Positions 38,728-49,873 of a stretch of DNA of 64,000 bases are shown one piece after another. This DNA comes from Tubulanus polymorphus (lineage: Eukaryota > Nemertea > Palaeonemertea > Tubulaniformes > Tubulanidae), in assembly GCF_964204645.1 (NCBI RefSeq), contig NC_134028.1, positions 21,364,153 through 21,428,152 of the forward strand, written 5' to 3'. How positions within the stretch are numbered: position 1 is the first letter of the stretch; each line of letters opens with the position of its first letter. A program made the position numbers and the translations under genes. The notes below the pieces were generated by a model. That model made no database searches. It saw only the letters and a program-made list of their open reading frames with translations, and was not told the origin of the DNA.

Positions 38728-40514
38728 TCACAGTAAAATAAATCCGGTCGTGTATTAGGAGTCTGTGAGATTCACGGGGAATGACGATTATAGATATTGC
38801 GCACAGTGTTGGACCCAGGCGTGCGCCCCCTATTCTTTCCGAGCAGAAAATGCTTTGCAATCATGTTGCTTTCGTATGCCCTCTCCCCTTCAAAATGCTC
38901 GATCCGCCCCTGGCACAGGTGACATGAGAGAGGCGAGCACTGATGAGATTGTGCCTTTTATCTGTAATCCCTCCCTTCACCGTGGGAGATAGATATCATT
39001 TGACAAAACAAAGCCAAAAGATCGTTTTGATACGCCAAATAAGACACATTCCGACTTTCAAAAGATCTAGCTTGGTATCTATTGAACATTGTCCCCATGA
39101 AACGTGGGTAAAAATCCGTCACCTTTTGGACGACCAATCTTGTAAAACTGCTGTTAATTCATTAGTTGTTTTCAGGTGAGACTACGCAAACTCTTTGCTG
39201 GCTGGTACATCTGCATCCCATATTGAAAAGCTGCAACTTTTCAAAAACAATGCAGCACGTTTAATGACGAGAACTATAAAAATGTGATCATATTACTTCT
39301 GTTTTACGTAAACTAAACTGGCTTCCCATCTCGGAAGGAGACAACAGGTTTTACTACTTGTTTTTTTTTTTGCTCCAGTGTATTTGCGAAACCTTTTTAC
39401 TCAGTATGTTCCTAGTCGACCATTTAGATCTAGCAATGATCCTACAATTTTAGTTATACCTTATTACCGTCGTGCTACTGGACGAAATGCTTTTACTTTC
39501 ATGGCACTAATTTTATGGAATGTACAACCATAGGAAATTCGAGCATGTCCAACTGTCTCGAGATAAAAAGACATTTACTCATTTCCCCCCACGATCATTG
39601 ATCGTTTGCAACGTGTGAATGATTTCAAAAACACATAATTAAAATTTTGATCATCAATTGGAAACTTTAATTGATAACTGAAAGGCTGCCATATTTCACG
39701 GCAAACTTTCATGGATTTTTGCCAATCCATTTAACAAAGAAGTGCAAAAGTTCATTTAACGTAACATATAAAAAAAACCAGAATGTGATAAATGAATAGA
39801 CAATCGATACTATGTATCGGAATTTTCAATGTTAAATTATTTTACCAAACAAAATCCATGACAAGATTTATGGATTGATTACGTTGAGAATGATACGAAT
39901 CTGTTACCATGCAGAATAATACATCGTAACAAACCGCGCGAGAAGATTAAAAAAGCCCTCGTCCCTCATCCCTTTCGGATCCTTATAGGCGATATCCTTT
40001 TTAACTACAACGTGTATGGAACGACTAAAACACTCTTATCCGTGTTCCGTGTCGTTCTATGCATTTGTATACATACTGCGGTCATTCCGCCTGATGATGG
40101 CTGTTTGTGTTTCTTTCTATGCTCAATAGTTATCTCAAAAATACATATTTATATAGAAATTCTCATTATGTATTTTTGGTTGTGTATCATAGGATTGTAC
40201 ATGTACGTTACGTGGACTGGTGACGGCATCAGCAAAACAAAATCAACATACCCTCCACCAAAAATATAGAAGATTTATGATATATTTTTCTTGTGAGTTT
40301 CGGACCAATAGGCCCTCGGACTAGTGGGCTGTTCCGAAATATAGATCCTCAAAATTATCTTTCGTGAATTTCAGTTTGGGACTTTTCTTATGATAATGCT
40401 CAATAGTCACAGCGTTTTCAAGCAGCGCAATGCAATAACAATTGTACTCCGGATGTTTCTTCGTGAAAGTATACCTATTTAGTTTTCGCATCTATTTACA
40501 CAGTAGGGAATATA
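38728..40514. other. G4 downstream flank (G2-type)
   Basis: No intact gene. It is a close copy of the G2 3' flank (30,300-32,280), including the LINE tail. The copy ends abruptly near 40,514 at cagtagggaatatatata, where unrelated DNA begins. Confidence 0.7.
39090..39570 (+). mobile_element. 3' tail of CR1/L2-like LINE (G4 module)
   Basis: Contains DDQSCKTAVNSLVVFR, DYANSLLAGTSASHIEKLQLF and NNAARLMTRT in a broken frame, the same remnant as after G2. It was inherited by duplication. Confidence 0.7.
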
Positions 40515-40737
40515 TATATTACCGGTGTCATTATCCTTTACGCGAAGTCAAAGTAATTGGCAAAGTTGTTTGGAACAGCAAAAACAATTAAACGGACTAG
40601 CAATGGATCACACAGAGATGACATCGCTATAGGATATTTCTAAATCTAATCACTCTTCATTTTAGTCAGCACCGCAGAAACTGAAGAAACGACTGAGATG
40701 AATAAAGATATAATTGAGTTTAAACGTTGTTTTTCAG

Positions 40738-40918
40738 TGTGTTTATTTTAGTTCTGATTATGGTCGCTGCGAGCGCTGCGGTTGTTAACGGTGACTGGGT
40801 TTCATGCTACCTACGCAGTATGAACTGCAGTTCGGAATGTAGGATGCAACCATTCAGCAAAGAATTCTGCTACGGTCAATGTTTCAGGAAGGACTGCTTT
40901 TATAAATGCCGTAAATAG
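40738..40918 (+). CDS. Terminal exon of a secreted cysteine-rich peptide
   Basis: After a good 3' splice site (gttgtttttcag, ending at 40,737) the frame encodes a hydrophobic signal-peptide core (FILVLIMVAASAAVVNG). A 41-residue mature part, DWVSCYLRSMNC...FYKCRK, with seven cysteines, follows and ends at TAG 40,916-40,918. No in-frame ATG lies upstream of the hydrophobic core, so the start is likely in an unseen upstream exon; an ATG at 40,759 would give a shorter signal. Small secreted Cys-rich peptides act as antimicrobials, toxins or signals; nothing here decides which. An odd cysteine count is unusual and may mean dimerisation or a lost residue. Confidence 0.6.
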
Positions 40919-41585
40919 ATACGAATAGATATAACAAACCTTTAAGCTTTAATGAATTAAGATCTGTAAAAAATAACTATAAATTCACTATCAGTTCAAT
41001 AGTTGGTTGGTTGTTTATTTTTGAAAGTTCTTCTGTGAAAAGTACAAAATACACTCGCATCGCAATCACATAAGCGTAAAAAGTTACATGAATGTCTTTT
41101 TCTGCGCGTAGTAAAGAAAAATGACCTTTCATTCTAGACCCACTGCAACACTGCGCAGATGACAACTAAATTACGTGCTGTTACAATATATCATCATAAA
41201 ATGTTGATTTTAACTATGTCGAAACGAGTTTTAGGCAAAGCTCGAAAATCATATCATTTCTAAAACAACAATAGACTAAATGGAAATAGAAAATTGATTT
41301 TACATATACATTTATATGAGAGCATTTTCATCGACCTCAAACTAATCCAATTTTCAGTACTATGGTTCGCAGTCAAATGCTTTAAATTACACAATTTGAC
41401 AAAAAATGAATATAATGAGACATCAATAGTTCGTGTCGCTAGATCGTGTCGAGATGTATCGCACGCATAACTGTGCAAGTGAAAAGACAAGTGTTTATAG
41501 GTTTTTAACTGTTGATTAGAAAAATAAACTTTTAACATGCAGAGCACCAGTGTAAACTACACCTGATAAACGTAACAAATGGGTG
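40919..41585. other. Intergenic, no gene recognised
   Basis: No credible coding frame or repeat was seen between the cysteine-rich exon and the BEL/Pao remnant. Confidence 0.5.
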
Positions 41586-44500
41586 CGACTCGCGCATGCG
41601 TACTGATTGCACCGGGCTGGAACAGGTAGCTTAAAAGGCATTCAATTGATTAACTTGCATACAATGCAATCACTTCTCCTCTTAATGCATGTTATCCAGT
41701 ATCTCTGCCGAATAAAGCACATCGTGTCGATTAACCCTTGATGCATGACTGTACAATGAGCATACTTTATATACAAACTTGTGAAGTTGTTATACTTAGG
41801 CAGCAAAGATGGGTATTTAGTTGATTCTGGTAACATAATCTTCTGAATTCTCCCCGCCCAGCGAAAAACCCCATCAGAAGATATAATCTTAGCTGATGAG
41901 CGATAGCTGGTAGTTTACTTTTCCCGTTTTGACAACTTCTCAAAGTGAACCCTTGACAACTAAGTGCCCAAAATCTCTCCGCTCTTTCGATCTCCTCAAC
42001 ACTAATTGCACCAAAGTATTTTCGACAATTTTTGTTCGTATCCACGAAACTGGGAACATATGACGTAACCTTTAAGAGATTGGTAAATGAGTCGAATCGG
42101 TCGATTTCGATCACATTGTTCCAGTTATTAACAACGTCTTTATAGGCTGGCTTATGTCGACAAGCAACACGACGCCTACCGACGCAACTGGTTTTATCGC
42201 CGATCAGCGGCAACTAGCGACCTACGAGAGGCCACCAGTTGGTGCTCTATCGGTTCGACATAAGCCTGCTTGCGACGACAACTCGACGCCTACCGACTCG
42301 TCGCAAGCCGTATCCGGCTAGTTGCCCATGTTCTACTCCGGCCTACGGTAGGTGGACAGTTGCTTTCGATCGCAACCGACATAAGCTCATGTGCGACGCG
42401 ACAGAACTGAGCGCAGGGGTTCCAGCCAATAAGAGACTGCATATACATAGTACAAATCATGACCGCTAGTTAGCGTCATTCGTCATAAACTTTCAAATTC
42501 AAGTAGTTCAAAACGCAAACCAAACCTTCAGCACGGCAGATGACTGGACCGAAGATCTAGAAACGAAATTGGTAGAATTATGGTGTGAGCGGCCATCTTT
42601 ATATGATGTCGCTAGCACATTGTATTCAAAACAGAATCAGAAAGATAAAGATCTTAAAGAAATAGCTTTTCTAATAGAAATATATTTCCCAAAAATTCAA
42701 AATGATTCAAATTTATTCTCAAAATGCTTATCACGTGACCATCTGAGCCGTTGCAGTTGCCAGTAATCGTAACCGACATAAGCAGGAAAGCAACTGGGTG
42801 GATCTCGATCCCGCTAGTCGGCCTCAGTTGCTGCGAATCGGAGCGCAGTCGACAAAAGCTGGGCTGCGATCGCGGTTGCTCTCAGTTGCATCGGTAGGAG
42901 TCGGTAGGCGTCGACATAAACCATAAGCCTTATGAGAAATCTCTACAGTATTTACAGCTATCTGATTATTGCGAGAATCCATATCAATCTTATTCAACAT
43001 TACAAATGATTCGTAATGACCAGACAATATGAATTGTGGGCCATACCACCACAAATCATTTTTTCCGAATTCTTAGCAGATATCCATCGGGACAACAAAT
43101 CAGCCGGATTATTTTTGCCCTCACAAAAATACCAATGATTCAACTGTGTTAAATTCCATATTTCAGAAACTCTATTCGCTACGGAAGGAGATAAGTATTT
43201 ACTAGATGTAACCCAGTGCAACGCTTTCGCACCAAAAGTGAAAAACTAGTTCCACATTACGCAGTGAATTCCTTACGAAATGTGATAATCGAGCAGCTAT
43301 AAATGCGGCCAACAATTCCATTTCTGGTGTACGACGAGCCTTTGTAGGTGCTACCCGGTTTTTTGACATTTGAAATGAAACTTGATTGTCGTATTTTGAA
43401 TGAGCTACTCTGTCATGAGCGTGTTCACTCGAATCAGAGAACTCGCGAACTTCGTTCTTTCCACCTATCTTCCCAGTTGTCATATACCGGCGTGGTAAGA
43501 TGATAGATAAAGACTCTGCCAAGTTAAGATTTAACAAACGCAAAAACATCACTTAATGGCTCGTTCTTTCGAATTTGTCTAGCCACGATTTCTGAATGAA
43601 TAATTTTGCATTTGCAGTGACTGGCGTAACAAATCCCAATGGATCTTGGATTCAAGCAGAATTTCTGGCACCTTTGGTAACTAACGTATCATTAAATGGA
43701 AGTTCACAGTCAGCTCACATCTACGCAGTGTTGCAGTGGGTCAATCTACCGCATTAGAATCAGAATTCCACTCAATACCTAGAATTTTTACAATTCTTTT
43801 TTCACCACACACGTTCTCAATCTTTGCTACATTACATAATTATATACTGTTCGAAATCACTCTTGTAGATCGAATCCACCTTCGGATAATAATTCCCGTG
43901 AAAACTTATAATAATTGATCAATTCACTTATTGACTCACAGCCAGAAATAATATCATCTTCATGGATATTTGTCGTGACTTACGTACCACACCCTGATTC
44001 AATTCTTAATGATAACGCTGCATTTAAAATGAATGGAGAGCTCTTCGCTCCAACGCAAAATACATAAATATGAAATCCACTATTAGGATTCGTTGGATCC
44101 AACAGCGTCATCGTCGTCATGTAATAAAACATCGATATCTGAACAAAAGGCTAAGGTGTGCATCCTGGAACGCATTAAAATCGAACATAGGTCGTTAATC
44201 AAAATGTTTTAATAGCCGAAACATGATAACCCACTAACAATTCTAGCATTAGAATTATGATGTTTGATATAATTTTGATCATTCGCTGTCATATTAAGTT
44301 CAGCCGACTTTTCAGACGACGGCAACATATTTCCTGCCGAACAGTGCGATGCCGGCAACAAATTAGTATATTCATTTTGCTGATGTACACTTTGAGCGGA
44401 AGTTGTGTTAGTATTAACATCAGAATTCTTTTGATAAGTACATTAATTTGAATGATGTTTGTTTCTGCAAAATTCTACAACAGAATTTCGATTTGCACTT

Positions 44501-45760
44501 TCTTGCTACATGATGACCAAAACAACTGAGTTAGGCGCAATAAACACAAGGACGATCATTTCAGCCGTTCACACGGGCGTGAAACAAAATTGCGCTGCAG
44601 TTTTTTTTCTTGATCTCAAATGAAGATGATTGCTCAGCCGAACCTAACAGATTAATTTCGGAATGTAAAAAAGTACGGAGATTTTCTTAGTTTATATGGG
44701 TTTTACCGCCATCCAGGCGAGCTATATTCGTAATAACGCATATTTGAAGTTTCTCGATTAAAACGGATACTAATAGATCTGAAAACGAACTTCGCTAAGG
44801 CTTCTAAACATCGAATCAATTTTTCCACATTATCATAAAAATCACGTAACGTATTGTAATGACGGAGGCTGCAAACTGATCAGTGACTGTAAATGTGCAT
44901 GAGCGACTTAGTCCTTCTGTCCATACATATAGTGAACAAAATATCAAGAGCTATCTGATAACTTGCTTCTGCACGTGTTGGACCACCTATAGTTTGTTCC
45001 GCTTCACCGGCAAGTAATGACTTAAGATAGTTGAACTTCTGAACAGCACTAAGATTTTGTGTATTACGGTTTGATAACTGTTGGTGTCAAAAACCCATCT
45101 AAGTGTAAGATGTTATTTTGCCTCTGAATTTAGGCAAATCTAGTTAGTTTTGGTATTTTTCTGTTGTCAATGTTCTCTTGACGAAATTCGATTTATCTGA
45201 ATTGATAAAATTGACTTACCGAGTCTCAATTTTTCGAGCTCAATACCCTCTGAATATACATCGCTTTTAGCTCCACTCCCAAATCATTTAACGGAAGTAG
45301 CTCTTGAATGTTCTCGTCTAGTTTTCGTACGTCGCCTTATTTTCGGATGAGGTTTTCGTGCGCCGCTTGCAGTGCTGTTACATTTGGATTGACCGCATCG
45401 TTTTCCAATTCCCCGTAGGTATTCTTCAATATCTTCGTTATGTAGCCCATGAGTGCTGTTTCCAGTCGCTCTAGCGTATCATCGCTTTTCAGCCATCATT
45501 AACGTAGGTTTTCGGCACCAAATGTCGTATTTTCCCCGGTGGGCAGACGAAATATGGACCCGAAAAACGAGAGAACTTACGAACAACGTTGTTTCTCCAT
45601 ACAGAACAGAATATAGCGTCCTTAAAACTTTATTCCCCGATTTCAACATCTCAAGATCAGACGAAGCGCAATAACATGGTGCTTACAATTAGTAGCATTT
45701 ACACGATCCATGAATTTCTGAGATTTTTCTAATTTATTCAACATAACGACGCCATTATCG
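41586..45760 (-). mobile_element. Decayed BEL/Pao LTR retrotransposon (coding region only)
   Basis: On the minus strand, many frameshifted pieces follow BEL/Pao order. A gag N-terminus (VTALQAAHENLIRK, 45,400-45,350) leads to a DUF1759-like gag (LSAVQKFNYLKSLLAGEAEQTIGG, about 45,040-44,980). RT follows (FYYMTTMTLLDPTNPNSGF..FCVGAKSSPFILNAAL, about 44,150-44,000), then the connection DPLGFVTPVTANAKLFIQKSWLDKF (about 43,660-43,560). RNase H comes next (EVREFSDSSEHAHDRV, MSKNRVAPTKARRTPEMELLAAFIAARL, 43,460-43,250), then VANRVSEIWNLT..NPADLLSR and WWYGPQFIL. A pre-integrase region (41,980-42,130) and an H2C2 zinc region (41,840-41,650) complete it. The integrase catalytic core and both LTRs were not found. 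It is split by a DNA transposon at 42,145-42,930. Confidence 0.85.
42145..42930 (+). mobile_element. Harbinger-like (MADF) DNA transposon fragment inside the BEL/Pao remnant
   Basis: The ends TGGCTTATGTCGAC and (inverted) TGGTTTATGTCGAC, with GACGCCTACCGAC in both subterminal regions, enclose about 785 bp. It sits exactly between two adjoining parts of the BEL/Pao polyprotein. The inner part encodes LETKLVELWCERPSLYDVASTLYSKQNQKDKDLKEIAFLI (about 42,550-42,680), a MADF/SANT-like DNA-binding domain of the kind that accompanies PIF/Harbinger transposases. No transposase is present. A TWA-type target duplication is possible but not clear. The subterminal sequence is rich in GTCGGTAGG and CGACATAAGC repeats. 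Confidence 0.6.
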
Positions 45761-47492
45761 GCGCCAAATTGTCTCATGCTGGTCCAGTTGTTGGCTTAGT
45801 GTTGTTGTCGACATAGTGTTTTGACTCATATTAGATGAGACGTCACAATTGGGGCTCATAATGTGGACTTATTATGGACTTTTTCTATTCTAGCCGAGTC
45901 CAATATTTTAGGCCTGTGAATAGAATACCGAACTGTTAAATTTGATTTCACGGGATATGAAATAAACCTTATGAAATATTTCGTGCTGAGTTGATAATTT
46001 ATTTAACAGTTAACAATATCTAATCATTATAACTGATAATATCTGAAAATCTGCGCAGTCGACAAAAAATCATCCGGTAGAATAAAGAATTTTGAGTGCA
46101 CTCTATGAAAATGTCATCCAAGGCAATTCGTTGAAAACGAGATATTATATTGAAGCGATATAAAATCATCAGAAATAAAAAGTTTTGATACGTGATACCT
46201 CAATCATTTCAATAACACTGAACGATCTGTCGATTGGATGCAGATTAATATTCCAAGTGGCCGGTAAGTGTCACGCCAGGGCTAATGGTCGAGTAATATT
46301 TCAGAACAACAACTCACAAACAGAAAACAATCTACAGATTGAAAGATAAACAAAAATCCTATAAACCCTGAATATAGAAATCCAGCGTCTCATCGACCAA
46401 CGACCCTTTGATCTTACACCGCAATTCAGGCCCCTTCGTTTGAAAGTCGACAGTTTTGGTCAAATAAAAAAGATGCCCTGTTTCTTAATAACCACAGCAA
46501 CACGAAGATATCAGATGAGGGTGGCGGGAGGTTTTCATTTTTTTCTAGTTTTAAAAAGTCGCAATAAAACTTTGCGAACTTATAATGAGGGTGAGTAATT
46601 ATTATTTTTATTTTACGGCAATATTCACTTGTTCCCAAGAGATTTTCCAAACCTTTTTTTCAACTATTTCAAAAATAAAATGAATTGTAAGACAACGAGT
46701 TTAAAAAAGAAAATGAACTTTCATGTAAAATATCATTTCATAGTAAATTTCATTTGTCACTTTAGAATTATAATTCGGGTGGGTTTTTTACCTTTTTGAA
46801 GGTAATTCTTTCGATGCAGGCGGTGATGAGAAACAAGGTATCTTTTTTAATTATTGAAAATCTTTGGTTACTACTTGAACATTTATAGCGTATAGTAGGA
46901 CTCGGAAGAGCCGAACTACAAATAATGGCAGTTCGTTTACAGTATCAGATAAAACATGGAACGGAAGCTCAGTTGGTTTGGATAGTGGTTAATGTTTACG
47001 GTAATGACGCATGTAGAAAATGAGGAAGAAAAGCTGTACAAGGGAATTGTCACATTTCATCATTTCTCACGTGGAAAATACTCCAATATTGAGATAAATG
47101 ATCCGTATTTCTTTCTGTTCCATTCCAAATCTAAATGGTGGCGATGGGAATCGCTTGAATAAATGTGCCTTCGACGTAACATTTCATCTCTCCTGAAAAT
47201 CCTTACCTCCGAATAAATGAAAAGATAATGTAATGTAATATAAATTGTCACGCGCACGAGTCATGCAGGAGTGATTACCTCCTATACGTATTTTACCATC
47301 ACCCAGAACAGAAAACTAGATTGAAATCGCTTATTGAGATACGTTTAATTCACGACAGAAGTTTTCTCTGCGAAGTTTGTTCACGTTTCTCTGCGAATAC
47401 AGTTCACAAACGCGCCAAGAGACAGTCACAGTATAAACTGAGCTTCAGAAGCTCACCGAGAAACATCGACAACGACAGACAATTTACTAACA
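45761..47492. other. Intergenic upstream of the family-B GPCR
   Basis: No convincing gene. A possible BEL/Pao 5' region (gagacaatttggcgccgat on the minus strand near 45,770) might hold a primer-binding site but no LTR pair was found. The last few hundred bases presumably include the promoter and 5' UTR of the receptor gene. Confidence 0.4.
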
Positions 47493-47541
47493 ATGACACG
47501 TTCAAATCGTCTACGATTTCTCCTGATTTTCTCATGTCTAT
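47493..47541 (+). CDS. Exon 1 (signal peptide) of the family-B GPCR gene
   Basis: ATG at 47,493 starts MTRSNRLRFLLIFSCL, a typical signal peptide, and is followed at 47,542 by a consensus donor GTAAGT. The exon ends in phase 1. The acceptor at 49,872-49,873 (actttag) restores the frame of the receptor exon exactly, which supports the pairing. Additional exons between cannot be excluded. Confidence 0.6.
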
Positions 47542-48009
47542 GTAAGTAAATCGTTATTTACTACGATCATTAGTTTCGAAAAGTAAAGATTGAAGATATT
47601 TTGAAAAACCTTTAAGATCTAAAAAGATTTTAAAAGTTAAAGCGATTTCGCTCAAAATTCGATATTCGATTCGAAGGTTTAAGATTTTGTAGAGTCAAAT
47701 TAAGAATTTTGATGTTTTACTTGATGAAAACCTTATATAACTCTTTTTTACGTTTCTTGTGAATGTTCATACAAAGGGGCGTCTGGTCAAACATGTCTGT
47801 TAAAGGACATTTATCAAACAAAATATTTTCAAAGATTAGAAATGATTTTTAATGCCAAACGATTAGATTTCTGGATTCCTAAGATTAACCCTAACTTAAA
47901 GAAGTTTCCAGTTTCTAGGCACCATTTTATGGCAGTCCCTCGAGGTCTATTGTTGCGATAATTTGCGCTCATTTTTAAAACATAAGTTTAGATTGAATAT
48001 CATATAGAT

Positions 48010-49114
48010 CTGCAGTCCCTTGCGCGATGAACTTAATTTAAACACCATTTTAACGGAAATGAAATGCAGATATATGCCGGTGATTCTTGATGTCAAATTG
48101 TCTGATATTTCTGGTATGTTTCACGTGGATCGAATTCTTATCGGCGATTCAACCGAATTCAAAACGAACTGTGAAAATGCAGCGAACATTCGTATATGTT
48201 CTCATTGTGGAGGTCATCATCTCTACATTGTCCCCAATCGCAGGTACTTTTTCTTATTACATTTTTGAACGCAACAATTTAGAGCAGTGACGATGTGAAA
48301 CCAAGGACCCTTAACCGCGCGAAAAAAATCGCGATATTTATTGATTTTGAAATATCTAAGTATCTCTTTAAGCTATATTTCCAATTTTCAATTAAGGAGG
48401 GTTATTTGCAGTTTGAGCCTGCGTTAAATTTTTGTTTTGAATTTCTTTCCTGACGACTGATCTGTAACCGCTTGAGTTTAAGATTACGCGCCAAAGGGGT
48501 CTCCCACTGCGCATCTCAATTCTCTGAACATTGAGATTTGCGATAAGAAATCACGAAAATAAAATTTTATACTGGTTTGTTATTATTAATATTGCTTCTT
48601 ATGGTTATATATTACCTTTATTTTTGTATGGTTAAAAATAGACTTTGTGTCCTTTGAGGAATTCGAGTTTTGTAGCGTCGGGATATCAAAGGATTTCTTG
48701 TAAGAAAGGGCACTTTCTGTGCCGATTGCAAAGGTAGGCCTAGTTGAGAGCTACTTTGCGTTCAGAGAAATTGCGATGGGAGACCCCTTTGGTGCGTAAT
48801 CTCAAACTCAAGCGGTTACAGATCTGTCGTCAGGAAAGATATTCAAAAATTTTTTACGCAGGCCCAAATTGCAAACAACCTCTTTAACCTCTGTAAAAAT
48901 TGGAAATATAGCTTAAAGAGATACTTAGATATTTCAAAATCAATAAATATCGCGATTTTTTTGTACGCGCCGTTAAGATATGCAGTCCTTGTTTTCACAT
49001 CGTCACTGCTCACAATTGTTGCGTTCAAAAAATCCAAGAATCACCGGCAAATATCATATCTGCATTTCCTTTAAAATGGTGTTTAAATTAAGTTCGTCGA
49101 GCAAGGGACTGCAG
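48010..49114. mobile_element. TIR foldback element in the intron of the family-B GPCR gene
   Basis: CTGCAGTCCCTTG at 48,010 is mirrored by CAAGGGACTGCAG ending at 49,114. The arms (about 48,010-48,560 and 48,760-49,114) stay complementary over several hundred bases, including gccggtgattcttg and cagtgacgatgtgaaa. The left arm carries about 175 bp (48,090-48,265) that the right arm lacks. No transposase is present. Confidence 0.8.
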
Positions 49115-49873
49115 AACTATATAGAAACTGAAACCTTCTTCGCTTTTATTATTACACTGCATGATAATGAAGAAGATATTTGAATGTGGCATTATTTGAT
49201 TTTTATAATACCCATTTACGGGGTGAAGTCGAAAGTTTCAGATAAACTGCTTTATTCTTTACTTCATGTTAAAAATAGCTAATAACAATAATGTATTTGG
49301 TCATTTCTTTTGTTCTTTGATAAATAGACAGCATATCAGCCAAATTATAAGAGATGAAATTTGCAAGTTTGTTTAGTACGGAATACGTGCTGGAGACACA
49401 TTCGTGAAACAGTTTTTCAAATTCGGAATAAACTTGTTTTTTTATGTGTATTGAAATGATTTTTTTCCGGAATAAATTACCGAGCTTTCCGAAAAAATGT
49501 TCTATAATCGTAATTTTCAGCATATTTTGGGTGTAGCTCGGTGGGTTCTGCATTCGATTGGATTTTTTTTTGATTTATCAAAAGCTTTTGACACATTGAT
49601 CACCTCCTACATAAACTTAGTTATCAATTGGTATCGAAGGCGTAGTACTGTTTCACAGTCAACCATGTGTAGCTGCAAATATCCAAATTGAAGATATCAA
49701 CTCAACTGCTTTTAACATTGACATTATAGTTACCCGGGGCTCCATTTTAGGTCTATTACTCTATATCGTATATCAATGACTGCGCCAAAGGATCTAATGT
49801 ATTTTATAGATATGCATATGATTGTTGTCAGTCTGTCCGATTGGACGTACATATATTTTGTTTAATACTTTAG

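Noticed and set aside
45765-46420. Possible BEL/Pao LTR and primer-binding site (tttggcgccga).
   Set aside because: No second LTR copy and no TG...CA boundaries could be paired, so it was not called.
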